Of a stretch of 64,000 nt of DNA, positions 1 through 9,184 are shown one piece after another; the stretch's first letter is position 1; every line of letters begins with the position of its first letter. A model generated the notes under the pieces. That model saw nothing but the letters and a program-made list of their open reading frames with translations. It was not told the origin of the DNA and searched no databases. The stretch is from Staphylococcus debuckii (GTDB taxonomy: Bacteria; Bacillota; Bacilli; Staphylococcales; Staphylococcaceae). The stretch spans positions 682,001 through 746,000 of the forward strand of contig NZ_CP033460.1 in NCBI RefSeq assembly GCF_003718735.1, written 5' to 3'. Both the position numbers and the translations under genes were made by a program.

Positions 1-1343
1 AGCGCCCGTGTCAATTAAATTTCAATATCATATTTAATATTATAGATGGTAAAGAAAAAGATTATTTTAAAATAAATAATGGTAAACAAAATATCATTAT
101 GTACTGCGGAGGTTTTCAGCCAAACGGTATTACTTCTTCTGCAATCAATTTATCGTACTCTATTGATTATGAAAAGTATAATTTGATAGTTATAGATAAA
201 GGCCAAGTAAATAGTGTAATGGAATATAATATGGAGAGAATTAATCCTAGAGCAAATTTAGTATTTAGAATTGGTCAAAGTAATACTACTTTTAATGAAT
301 ATCGTAAAAATCAATTTATTACTCAAAGAAGAGGTTATAGAGGATTTTTAGGAACAGAAGATTTTAAAAACTTCTATAATAGAGAACTCAGTAGAATGTT
401 AGGGGATATTCATCTAGACATAGCAGTAGACTTTAGCGGTTATGTACCATTTTGGACAGCTATGTTTGCTTTTGCAAATATAGATAAAAAAGTAATTTAT
501 CAACACAATGATTTGCTAGCTGAAACAAAGAAAAAGATAAAGGGACAATATAAGCATAAATACATCTTGCCAAGAGTATTTTCGCTATATCAATTTTACG
601 ACAAAATCCTTTCAGTTTCTGAACCGCTTAAAGAAATTAATGCGAAAAATTTAAAGAAGTATGCTCATTATCATCAGTTCGACTTTGTAAATAATATTAT
701 TAATTTTGATGATATATTAGCAAAATTGAGTAACCAAAACAGAGAACTTATCACATCAAATGAAACTGAAGATATTTATCTGTTAAAAGAAATGAAGGAC
801 GTTTCAATCGTCGAAATTGAAGATAAAAAAGACGAAGGAATTAAATTAGTAACGATTGGCCGTTTGTCGCCTGAAAAAGACCATAGCAAGTTATTTCACG
901 CTATTAAAAAATTTAAAGATAATAATCCAAAGATAAATATACAATTGGAAGTTTTAGGATCAGGAGTATTATATTCTGAATTGCAAGCACTCATTTTGGA
1001 ATTAGGATTACAAAAAAGCGTTCATTTATTAGGACAAGTCAATAACCCTTATCAATATTTAGAACGTTGCGACTGTTTCATTCTTTCTTCAAATCACGAA
1101 GGGCAACCAATGGTGTTATTAGAAGCGCTTTCTATCGGCAAACCTATTATAGCAACTGATATTACAGGAAATAGAGGTGTACTAGAAGGTACACATGGTT
1201 TGCTAGTCGAAAATTCAATAGATGGGCTAGTCGAAGGATTAGAGAAGTTTGCTCATCATCAAGTACAGGATAATTACGAATTTAATATCAATGAGTATAA
1301 TGAAGCTGCAATTCAAATGTTTTACAACAAAATCAGTGATTAA
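1..1343 (+). CDS. Family-4 glycosyltransferase, 5' end outside window
   Basis: The reading frame is open from the first bases of the window (codons from position 3), so the start lies upstream and the ATG at 99 is internal. The C-terminal half is a GT-B nucleotide-sugar domain: a 'TIGRLSPEKDHSKL' strand-loop and an E-x7-E motif region (EGQPMVLLEAL). It most likely adds a sugar to a cell-wall polymer in the cytoplasm, because two further glycosyltransferases and the teichoic acid genes tagF and tagD follow on the same strand. The next gene starts 31 bases after its stop, so the two are probably cotranscribed. Acceptor and donor cannot be read from sequence. Confidence 0.8.
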   Translation, partial: RPCQLNFNIIFNIIDGKEKDYFKINNGKQNIIMYCGGFQPNGITSSAINLSYSIDYEKYNLIVIDKGQVNSVMEYNMERINPRANLVFRIGQSNTTFNEYRKNQFITQRRGYRGFLGTEDFKNFYNRELSRMLGDIHLDIAVDFSGYVPFWTAMFAFANIDKKVIYQHNDLLAETKKKIKGQYKHKYILPRVFSLYQFYDKILSVSEPLKEINAKNLKKYAHYHQFDFVNNIINFDDILAKLSNQNRELITSNETEDIYLLKEMKDVSIVEIEDKKDEGIKLVTIGRLSPEKDHSKLFHAIKKFKDNNPKINIQLEVLGSGVLYSELQALILELGLQKSVHLLGQVNNPYQYLERCDCFILSSNHEGQPMVLLEALSIGKPIIATDITGNRGVLEGTHGLLVENSIDGLVEGLEKFAHHQVQDNYEFNINEYNEAAIQMFYNKISD

Positions 1344-1374
1344 TTATTAAAATAAAGCTTAGGGGAATCATTTT

Positions 1375-2880
1375 ATGAAAAAATTAGTGCCTATTGTATT
1401 TTTACACAACATCAAGAAAGTCAACGGGGGACTTCATAAAGCAGCGTACCACCGAATTAATACGTTAGCTAAAGTTTATAAAAGAGCGATTATTTTCACA
1501 TACGGGTTTGATCCTGAATTTCAAGAACTATGTAAATATCACAAAGAAGTTGGTAATATAGCCAAAAATGTAGAAATATATAATTTATATGAGAACAATA
1601 ATGCAGATTCTTCTACACAAAAATATGAGAAAAATCCTAATTATACTTATTTTGCTGATGCTAAAGAAAAAAATACTTATAGAGTTTTTGATGAAAAGGG
1701 AAGATATCATTACTATTTAAGATTACATGAGAATGGTACGGCTAATTTCAAAGATGTTTTTACCACACCTTGGAAGCGTTATTTAAAAGAAATTTATGGT
1801 CAAAATGGAAAAGTAAGAAAAGCAATTTATATGGATGATAGAAACAAACCATCATTCAATGTTTTATATTCAAACGAAGGCAAACCAGTGGTATCATCAT
1901 CTTTGCACAAAGATAACTTCAGACCAGTAAATTATTTCTGTCATTTAAATGAGCAACAATATTTTGATGAGGCGACTATGGGAGTAGCTGTACTTAAAGA
2001 GTTTATAAGAGATATACCTCATCCATTATTATTTATTGAAAAAAGAGATCACGTAAAACCGTTTAATATAATAAAAGGTCCAAACATCAAAAAGATTTAT
2101 ATACTGCATAATAATCATTTAGATGCACCATTTACTGATATTCACAAATTTTCTCCTTCAGCAGATGATTTATTTGAAAGTATAGATAATGATGAAATCG
2201 ATAAATTAGTAGTATTAACTAAAGAGCAACAAGAAGATATTAACAAAATCAAACACATTGAAGACAAAATAAAGGTGATTTCACATCATCAACCTAAATT
2301 AACGAAGTTCATGGAAAAACTACCTGAGAATAAAGCTCCATTAATTATTTCATTAGCTAGATATCATAATGCTAAAAACTTACCTGAAGCAATTGATATT
2401 GTGAAAGAGGTTGTCAAAAAAATTCCTAATGTAAAATATGAAATTTATGGTTACGGGCCAGATAAAGAAAAGCTGCAAAAACAAATTAAAGAATTAGGTT
2501 TAGAGAAAAATATCTTTTTAAAAGGACATGTTACAGATACTATCGAAAGATTAAAAAAATCCAAAGTATATTTATCCACTTCAAATTATGAAGGATTCGG
2601 GTTGTCTTTAATGGAATCTTTGGCTTGCGGTGTACCAGCTGTTACTTATAATACTAAATACGGTCCAGCCGAAATCATCAGAGACAATAAGGATGGTTTT
2701 GTAATCGATAAATTAAGCAGTGATAGAATTAAGCAAGCTGCAGAAAAAGTAATTCAAATATTGCAGATGCCGGAAAACGAATACAAAAAAATGCAGAAAA
2801 ATGCGTTAGAAATTACAAAACGTCAACATGAGAGAAAGATAAACAAACTATGGTTAGAATTGTTAGATGAATTAAGCTGA
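1375..2880 (+). CDS. TarM-like glycosyltransferase (DUF1975 plus GT4)
   Basis: 501 residues. The N-terminal part (about 1-270) is rich in beta-strand-like 'YDEKG.YHYYLRL' segments, as in the DUF1975 domain of TarM, the S. aureus wall teichoic acid alpha-GlcNAc transferase. The C-terminal part is a GT-B donor domain with 'SLARYHNAKNLPEA' and the E-x7-E motif in EGFGLSLMESL. It follows the first glycosyltransferase by 31 bases, with a ribosome site (aggggaa) before the ATG. A rho-independent terminator follows at 2906. Teichoic acid glycosylation is the likely role, inferred from the domain pair and from tagF and tagD downstream; the sugar is unknown. Confidence 0.8.
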   Translation: MKKLVPIVFLHNIKKVNGGLHKAAYHRINTLAKVYKRAIIFTYGFDPEFQELCKYHKEVGNIAKNVEIYNLYENNNADSSTQKYEKNPNYTYFADAKEKNTYRVFDEKGRYHYYLRLHENGTANFKDVFTTPWKRYLKEIYGQNGKVRKAIYMDDRNKPSFNVLYSNEGKPVVSSSLHKDNFRPVNYFCHLNEQQYFDEATMGVAVLKEFIRDIPHPLLFIEKRDHVKPFNIIKGPNIKKIYILHNNHLDAPFTDIHKFSPSADDLFESIDNDEIDKLVVLTKEQQEDINKIKHIEDKIKVISHHQPKLTKFMEKLPENKAPLIISLARYHNAKNLPEAIDIVKEVVKKIPNVKYEIYGYGPDKEKLQKQIKELGLEKNIFLKGHVTDTIERLKKSKVYLSTSNYEGFGLSLMESLACGVPAVTYNTKYGPAEIIRDNKDGFVIDKLSSDRIKQAAEKVIQILQMPENEYKKMQKNALEITKRQHERKINKLWLELLDELS

Positions 2881-2905
2881 AAATAAAAAAATATATTTTG
2901 AACAC

Positions 2906-2945
2906 AAGGATTGAAGAGATGTAGAAATCACTTCAATCCTTTTTT
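2906..2945 (+). terminator. Rho-independent terminator after the TarM-like gene
   Basis: Perfect 11-bp stem AAGGATTGAAG / CTTCAATCCTT followed by a T run. It closes the first two-gene unit. Confidence 0.85.
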
Positions 2946-3107
2946 ACCTCAAAATATGAAATTTACTAAGTAAATGTTATAATTTTGTAAATACGATAGA
3001 CATAAATTAAACTATTATTGTTTTATGAGATATGTTTGCGTGAAAATAATTACATATATACAGATAAATAGTCTGGAATAAGTAATTAATTGAAGGGAAC
3101 AATCAAT

Positions 3108-4613
3108 ATGATATATACAATCACTTCTACTTTGCCGAAGTTCCATGCAGGGAGAACTAAAGCACTTTTGAAGCGGATAGATTTTATTCAAGATAAATTA
3201 AAAAGAAAGCAAACAATTCTTACGACTAATTATGACCCGAATTATCGAGATGTTTATCAATCGTTTGAAGAAAGAGGATTATTGAAAAGTAATATTCCAA
3301 TCATTAATCTTTATGAATGGTTGTCGGATTATAATGTTTATAACATTCGTAAAACTAAATTTAAGAAACAAAAAATTTATAAACCACAGCCGATTAGAAT
3401 TTCCAATTATGAAGCGAGAGAAGACGAAAAACGGAATGCCATAAGATATTATGATAAAGATACTGGCAAATATTTAATGTACCGCCAATTCTTCCCGGAA
3501 TCTGACATCATTAAATTTGAAGATTATTTTGTAGATGGTGTGAGACATAAAATTGAACGTCATGAATTTAATATGTATGGTTACTTGCATAGAATCAGTA
3601 ATTTTTCGCGTAAGCTAAATAAGAAAATCGAAGACCAATTTTATGATTTAAATGGCAATCTTTATTGTCGGAGATTCTTTGATGAAGATGAAAATAATCG
3701 TATTAAATCTATATTAGTCTATAAAAATGGTTGCGTAGAAAAAGGTTTCAGCAATGAAAAAGATTTGTTTACTTATTTCTTTAATCATATTTTTGAAGAC
3801 GGTGACACTGTCTTTGATGATGCAAGATTATTAGATAAATCATTATTGAATTGCAATAAAAAAGTGAAGCCGATTATGGTTTTACATAATACACATTTGG
3901 AGGGCAATGAGATTAAAGGTTCATATCGAACAGCATTACTTAATTCGGATAAAGTATTTAAATATATTGTTCTTACAAATCATCAAAAAGAAGATATCCA
4001 AAGCGAACTCGATATTCCTGATGATAAGTTTGCTGTTATTCCACATTTTATAGAGAAATCTAAAGCAGCGAAAAGTGTGAAGAAAGATCGCTTTGTTTAT
4101 ATGGGACGCTTTGCACCTGAAAAACAAATTCCGCATATTATTGAGGCTTATAAAATTTTCAAAGATAAAGGTTACGCTACCAAATTAGTATTATTTGGAG
4201 CAGGCATCGGAGAGGAACGCCAGACTATCGAGAAATTGATTCAAGACTATCATCTCGAGAACGATGTAACTATCGAAGATTTCACTGAGAATCCTTTAGA
4301 AGCGTTCAGAGAATCAAAGGCTTCCTTGCTGACAAGCCGACGCGAAGGCTTCGGACTTACTGTAATGGAAAGTATAAATGAAGGCTGTCCGGTGATTGCT
4401 TACGATGTGAAATATGGGCCAAGAGAAATTATTGAAAATGGAAAAAATGGCTATATTGTGGAAGCAGATAATATTCAAGGTATTGCTGATGCGATGACCT
4501 CGATAATTGAGCATCCACTTCAACCTGTTAAAACTAAAAAGACTTTAACAGAAAAAGCTGCTATAAAAAACTTTAAACAACTCTTTAAAGAAATAGACAA
4601 TTCAAAAGAGTAG
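3108..4613 (+). CDS. Second TarM-like glycosyltransferase (DUF1975 plus GT4)
   Basis: 501 residues from the ATG at 3108. I chose this over the in-frame TTG at 3090 because the TTG overlaps the ribosome site gaaggga (3092-3098), which is well spaced from the ATG. The architecture matches the preceding protein: an N-terminal 'YYDKDTGKYLMYRQF' DUF1975-like region and a C-terminal GT-B domain with 'MGRFAPEKQIPHI' and EGFGLTVMESI (E-x7-E). The two proteins share layout but are clearly diverged, so this looks like an old duplication. Predicted cytoplasmic teichoic acid glycosyltransferase; donor and linkage unknown. It has its own upstream gap of 227 bases and so probably its own promoter. Confidence 0.8.
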   Translation: MIYTITSTLPKFHAGRTKALLKRIDFIQDKLKRKQTILTTNYDPNYRDVYQSFEERGLLKSNIPIINLYEWLSDYNVYNIRKTKFKKQKIYKPQPIRISNYEAREDEKRNAIRYYDKDTGKYLMYRQFFPESDIIKFEDYFVDGVRHKIERHEFNMYGYLHRISNFSRKLNKKIEDQFYDLNGNLYCRRFFDEDENNRIKSILVYKNGCVEKGFSNEKDLFTYFFNHIFEDGDTVFDDARLLDKSLLNCNKKVKPIMVLHNTHLEGNEIKGSYRTALLNSDKVFKYIVLTNHQKEDIQSELDIPDDKFAVIPHFIEKSKAAKSVKKDRFVYMGRFAPEKQIPHIIEAYKIFKDKGYATKLVLFGAGIGEERQTIEKLIQDYHLENDVTIEDFTENPLEAFRESKASLLTSRREGFGLTVMESINEGCPVIAYDVKYGPREIIENGKNGYIVEADNIQGIADAMTSIIEHPLQPVKTKKTLTEKAAIKNFKQLFKEIDNSKE

Positions 4614-4643
4614 ATTATCATTTTAGACTGATACACAAATTAA

Positions 4644-4680
4644 GGGAGCCGGAATAAAATATTATTTCACTCCCGTTTCT
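4644..4680 (+). terminator. Probable terminator between glycosyltransferase and tagF
   Basis: Imperfect stem: GGGAG and GGAATAA pair with TTATTTC and CTCCC, followed by gtttctt. The T run is weak. Confidence 0.5.
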
Positions 4681-4723
4681 TCCCAAATGATATAAAAGAG
4701 ATAATACTAGAGGAGATAATATT

Positions 4724-6889
4724 ATGAATGACTTAACTATTGTTATTACATATTACAACTCAGAAGAATATATCACAGAATGTATCAATAGTCTTAAAAA
4801 GCAAAGAAATCAAAATTTTAATATCGTTATCGTAAATGATGGGTCTGAAGATAATTCAGAAGCTTTACTTGATCAAGCTTTGCAAGATTATAATAACGAC
4901 ATTAAAATTATTAATTTAAAAGAAAATCACGGTCATGCCTATGCAAGAAATGTAGGGATAGAGCAAGTGGAAACACCTTACTTCATGTTTTTAGATGCCG
5001 ATGATCAGCTTGCTTCTTATGCCGTCAATTTCTATTTGAAAAAATTAAATGGTTTAGATGGCTTAGTAGCACCTATTTATAAATTTACACTGAAGCAACC
5101 GCAATTTATCGATCGCAATAAAGTGAAAGTTGAATATCTCACAGGGAAAAAGAACCCCAATTCTTTTTTAAGAAAAAATACAGCTTGTAATATTATCTTT
5201 AAAACCAGTATCGTTAAAGCACATGATATTCAATTCGATGAGTCATTACATACTTATATTGACCGTTCGTTTTTAATTGATTATGTGCGTTATGTTAATC
5301 GTTTTGTAAGAATTTTTAACTTCCCATTTTATTATAGGGGTGAAGTTTATCATCCGTTTGAATCAGAAACTCTGTCTGAACAAGATTTCGATAATCTGTT
5401 TGAAGAATATGTGGAAAGCTATTTTAAACAACTAGAGCAGACAGATAATAAGCGAATTCGAGATTTCTTAAATCATAAGATGATTGCGAAGATTAAAAGA
5501 GATTTTGATCCAACAAGACGAGATATTGAACAAAGATATGACAGACATCAACAAACACTTAAGAAATTAGCAAAACACTTGAAATGGGCAATGTTAAAAG
5601 AAGGTTCTGGTTTGTTCAAAACAGAAATGGCTCTGTTGATGTTCAACCAATCCGATAAGGCATTCTCCTTAAATAAAGGGCGGGCTGCCGTGAGACATCT
5701 CAAAAACATCGCTACTAATTCAAAAAGGAAAAATCGCTCAATTTACGAGTTAAAAGATAAACCTGAAAATGTTTCTGATACAACTATTCTATTTGAAACT
5801 TTCGGTGGCAAAAATTATAGTGACAGCCCTAAATATATTTATGAATATATGATGAAACAGTACCCTGAATACCATTATATCTGGGTGTTTAACGAGCCTG
5901 AAAAACATAGTGTTCCTGGAAATGCTGTGAAAGTTAAAAGAGGTTCATCAGAATATTATAAAGCTTATTCAGATGCGCATTATTGGGTGACGAATGCTAG
6001 AACGCCGCTATATTTGCATAAGAAAGAGAATCAAACTTATATCCAGACTTGGCATGGTACACCATTAAAACGTCTGGCAAATGATATGAAAGTTGTGAGA
6101 ATGCCTGGTACGACGACACCTAATTATAAACGTAACTTCCATGAAGAAACTTCCAGATGGGATTATTTGATTTCTCCTAACCGTTATTCTACAGAAATCT
6201 TTGAATCAGCCTTCTGGATGAATAGAGAACGTATTTTAGAAATAGGTTATCCTAGAAATGATGTGTTAGTAAATCGCGCCGATGATACTGAATTTAAGAA
6301 TACAATCAGAGAAGGACTCAATATTCCTGAAGACAAAAAAGTGATATTATATGCGCCGACTTGGAGAGACGATGAGTTTATCAAAAAAGGCCAATACCTC
6401 TTTGATTTGCGTATTAACTTAGAGAATTTACAGAAAAAGTTAGGCGATGAATATGTGATTCTCTTACGTATGCATTATCTCATAGCCAATGCATTGGATC
6501 TCAGCGGATATGAAGAATTTGCTGTAGATGTTTCGAACTACAATGATATTTCAGAGCTTTACTTAATTTCAGATGCATTAATCACCGATTATTCATCTGT
6601 AATGTTTGATTATGGTATCTTAAAACGTCCGCAATTCTTCTTTGCTTATGACATTGATAAATATGACAAAGGTTTGCGCGGATTTTATATGGATTATATG
6701 AATGATTTGCCTGGGCCAATTTATACAGATCCATTTAAATTAGCAGATGGACTGAAGCAAATGGATCAAATTTCCCAAGCATATTCTACCAACATCAATG
6801 CATTTTATGAGCGCTTCTGTTCTCTTGAGAAAGGTACAGCTTCTGAATACATCGGAGAAATGATTCATAAAGACATTGAAAATAAATAA
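4724..6889 (+). CDS. tagF: Poly(glycerol phosphate) wall teichoic acid polymerase TagF
   Basis: 721 residues, the same length as I recall for S. epidermidis TagF. The N-terminal part (about 1-250) is a GT2-like fold with 'VNDGSEDNSE' and 'FLDADDQ'. The C-terminal part is a CDP-glycerol glycerophosphotransferase domain containing 'QTWHGTPLKRL', where the histidine is residue 444, and 'LRMHYL', where the histidine is residue 584. Both catalytic histidines are therefore in place, as is the 'TDYSSVMFDY' motif near 610. It polymerises glycerol phosphate from CDP-glycerol onto the lipid-linked primer at the inner membrane face. tagD, which makes CDP-glycerol, follows after 24 bases, pointing to a glycerol-phosphate wall teichoic acid. 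Confidence 0.95.
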   Translation: MNDLTIVITYYNSEEYITECINSLKKQRNQNFNIVIVNDGSEDNSEALLDQALQDYNNDIKIINLKENHGHAYARNVGIEQVETPYFMFLDADDQLASYAVNFYLKKLNGLDGLVAPIYKFTLKQPQFIDRNKVKVEYLTGKKNPNSFLRKNTACNIIFKTSIVKAHDIQFDESLHTYIDRSFLIDYVRYVNRFVRIFNFPFYYRGEVYHPFESETLSEQDFDNLFEEYVESYFKQLEQTDNKRIRDFLNHKMIAKIKRDFDPTRRDIEQRYDRHQQTLKKLAKHLKWAMLKEGSGLFKTEMALLMFNQSDKAFSLNKGRAAVRHLKNIATNSKRKNRSIYELKDKPENVSDTTILFETFGGKNYSDSPKYIYEYMMKQYPEYHYIWVFNEPEKHSVPGNAVKVKRGSSEYYKAYSDAHYWVTNARTPLYLHKKENQTYIQTWHGTPLKRLANDMKVVRMPGTTTPNYKRNFHEETSRWDYLISPNRYSTEIFESAFWMNRERILEIGYPRNDVLVNRADDTEFKNTIREGLNIPEDKKVILYAPTWRDDEFIKKGQYLFDLRINLENLQKKLGDEYVILLRMHYLIANALDLSGYEEFAVDVSNYNDISELYLISDALITDYSSVMFDYGILKRPQFFFAYDIDKYDKGLRGFYMDYMNDLPGPIYTDPFKLADGLKQMDQISQAYSTNINAFYERFCSLEKGTASEYIGEMIHKDIENK

Positions 6890-6913
6890 TTAAAGGAAAG
6901 CGAGAATTTAAGA

Positions 6914-7309
6914 ATGAAACGTGTAATTACTTATGGAACTTATGATTTACTACATTATGGACATATTGAACTATTACGTAGAGCAAGAGAAATGGGCGAT
7001 TATTTAATCGTGGCACTATCTAGCGACGAGTTTAATAGAATAAAAAATAAAAAATCCTATTACAGCTATGACCAACGCAAAATGATGTTAGAATCTATTC
7101 GTTATGTAGACTTAGTAATCCCTGAAGACGATTGGGGACAAAAAACGAAAGATGTTGATAGATACGAAGTCGATACTTTTGTGATGGGACATGACTGGGA
7201 AGGTGAATTCGACTTCTTAAAGGATCAATGCGAAGTGATTTATCTTAAACGTACAGAAGGAATCTCGACTACTCAAATCAAAAAAGAACTATACGGAAAG
7301 GAAAATTAA
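6914..7309 (+). CDS. tagD: Glycerol-3-phosphate cytidylyltransferase TagD
   Basis: 131 residues, normal for the family. It makes CDP-glycerol from glycerol 3-phosphate and CTP in the cytoplasm. The nucleotidyltransferase signature is complete: 'GTYDLLHYGHI' near the start contains the HxGH motif, and 'RTEGISTTQIK' near the end is the conserved RTxGISTT motif. It sits 24 bases after tagF with a ribosome site (aaaggaaagcga) and is followed at once by a terminator, so tagF-tagD form one unit. Confidence 0.95.
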   Translation: MKRVITYGTYDLLHYGHIELLRRAREMGDYLIVALSSDEFNRIKNKKSYYSYDQRKMMLESIRYVDLVIPEDDWGQKTKDVDRYEVDTFVMGHDWEGEFDFLKDQCEVIYLKRTEGISTTQIKKELYGKEN

Positions 7310-7314
7310 GCAGG

Positions 7315-7351
7315 AGCTGAGGCAAATATTGTCTCAGCTTCTCTATTTTTT
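7315..7351 (+). terminator. Rho-independent terminator after tagD
   Basis: Stem AGCTGAGGCAA / TTGTCTCAGCT (one G-T pair), 3-base loop, then a T-rich tail. Confidence 0.85.
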
Positions 7352-7524
7352 AATCTTTTCTTTTGAAGCTTTACACAATCATTGTTGCTCATTACACTGC
7401 TGTGCGTTAAACTGTATAAGAATGCTAAGATTCAGAGAATTTTAGGGGTAAAAGTAACTGAGATAAATAAAATGTTATTTTATCAGTATGGCAGTGAACA
7501 ATTGGGGCAAGTTGAATGAAAAGC

Positions 7525-7605
7525 GACTGGGGATAGCGCAACTCATATAATCGATACAACCGTATATCGTTATTATATATGTTGCAATCTCAGTCTTTTT
7601 ATTTT
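7525..7605 (+). promoter_or_regulatory. Long imperfect hairpin with T tail in the permease leader
   Basis: The arms GACTGGGGATAGCGCAAC and GTTGCAATCTCAGTC, with ATATAAT/ATTATAT and CGATA/TATCG further in, pair over about 30 positions with small bulges. A T-rich tail (ttttt-a-tttt) follows. The structure ends about 75 bases before the permease start, so it could be an attenuator or a stand-alone terminator. The rest of the 371-base gap 7310-7680 holds only the tagD terminator and AT-rich sequence. Confidence 0.45.
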
Positions 7606-7680
7606 GCAGAAAACTGATGTCATAATAGCATTCTTTCTCAAGTTACTTATCATATATTCGGTGAATGGAGGATAGGTAAA

Positions 7681-9015
7681 ATGAGTAATCAAAATGAGTT
7701 GAAACGTAATCTCGGATTCTTCTCAGCCATTTCCATTGTCATGGGAACGGTCATCGGAGCAGGTGTCTTCTTCAAAGTATCCAGCGTTGTGGAAGTAACC
7801 GGTTCTACGAGTATGGCAATGTTTGTTTGGTTATTAGGCGGACTTGTTACCATCTGTGCAGGATTAACAGCAGCCGAACTGGCAGCAGCAATTCCTGAAA
7901 CAGGCGGTTTAATCACATATATTGAATATACTTACGGCAGCTTCTGGGGCTATCTATCAGGCTGGGCTCAAGCATTTATATATTTCCCGGCTAATATCGC
8001 AGCCTTAGCAATTGTCTTCGCAACACAATTAGTTAATTTATTCCATATGCAAGCGGGTTGGATTGTCCCGTTAGCAATTTTAACAGCATTATCGATTTAC
8101 TTTATTAACTGCTTAGGTTCTAAAGCAGGCGGCATGCTGCAATCTATTACATTGGTCATTAAGCTGATACCAATTATTTTAATTGTAGTAGTGGGCTTAT
8201 TCCAAGACAGCAATGTAGACTTTTCATTACTGCCGCTTCAAGCAGGTGAACATCACGGCTTCTTCACTGCCTTAGGTGCAGGGTTGCTTGCTACAATGTT
8301 TGCTTATGACGGTTGGATGCACGTCGGTACCATCGCAGGAGAATTGAAGAATCCTAAACGCGATCTGCCAGGTGCCATCACTATCGGCTTAGGTGCAGTC
8401 ATGATTGTTTATTTACTCATCAATGCAGCATTCTTAATGACCTTGCCGATATCAGAAATCAGCGGCAACTTAAACGCAGCCAGCGAAGCATCAGTTAAAA
8501 TCTTTGGTAACGGCGGCGGTAAAATCGTCACTATCGGTATCATGGTTTCCGTTTACGGTGCCTTGAACGGCTACTTAATGACCGGAATGCGCGTACCTTA
8601 TGCTATGGCAGAACGTAACCGCTTACCATTCCGCAACTTCTTCTTGAAATTAACACCAGGACAAGCGCCATGGGCAGCAGGACTCGTTCAACAAATCATT
8701 GCATTCGTCATGATGTCACTCGGCGCATTCGATACCATCACAAATATGCTCGTCTTCGTCATCTGGACCTTCTATTCCATGTCCTTCTTGGCAGTTATGA
8801 TTTTAAGAAAGAGAGAACCAGAGATGGAGCGGCCTTATAGAGTGCCTCTTTACCCGATTATTCCGCTCATTGCATTACTGGCAGGAATCTTCGTATTAAT
8901 CAACACACTCTTTACACAAACACTCTTGGCAGTTATCGGTATTGTAATTACCTTATTAGGTATTCCAATCTATTTCTATAAAAAGAAACAAGAGGAAAAA
9001 GAAGGCATCAAGTAG
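7681..9015 (+). CDS. APC-family amino-acid permease
   Basis: 444 residues with about twelve hydrophobic segments. The family signature is near the N terminus: 'GTVIGAGVF' in membrane segment 1. It resembles SteT-type serine/threonine exchangers and other LAT-like staphylococcal permeases that move amino acids across the cytoplasmic membrane. The substrate cannot be told from sequence. It stands alone, preceded by a long hairpin leader and closed by a strong terminator. The start has a good ribosome site (ggagga). Confidence 0.85.
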   Translation: MSNQNELKRNLGFFSAISIVMGTVIGAGVFFKVSSVVEVTGSTSMAMFVWLLGGLVTICAGLTAAELAAAIPETGGLITYIEYTYGSFWGYLSGWAQAFIYFPANIAALAIVFATQLVNLFHMQAGWIVPLAILTALSIYFINCLGSKAGGMLQSITLVIKLIPIILIVVVGLFQDSNVDFSLLPLQAGEHHGFFTALGAGLLATMFAYDGWMHVGTIAGELKNPKRDLPGAITIGLGAVMIVYLLINAAFLMTLPISEISGNLNAASEASVKIFGNGGGKIVTIGIMVSVYGALNGYLMTGMRVPYAMAERNRLPFRNFFLKLTPGQAPWAAGLVQQIIAFVMMSLGAFDTITNMLVFVIWTFYSMSFLAVMILRKREPEMERPYRVPLYPIIPLIALLAGIFVLINTLFTQTLLAVIGIVITLLGIPIYFYKKKQEEKEGIK

Positions 9016-9026
9016 AGGACTTTCTT

Positions 9027-9056
9027 GAGTCGGCGCGACAGCCGGCTCTTTTTTTC
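9027..9056 (+). terminator. Rho-independent terminator after the permease
   Basis: Stem GAGTCGGC / GCCGGCTC with loop gcgaca, then seven Ts. Confidence 0.9.
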
Positions 9057-9184
9057 AAGTGAAAGAAGTTATCTAAAAATTCTAAATATAGCCTAGACCT
9101 AAACTGACTTTCTGCCGTACAATAATAAGTATAGTGTCGGTAAAATAGAAAGCCGAAATTCGATTATAAAGGAGTAAGGTACAT

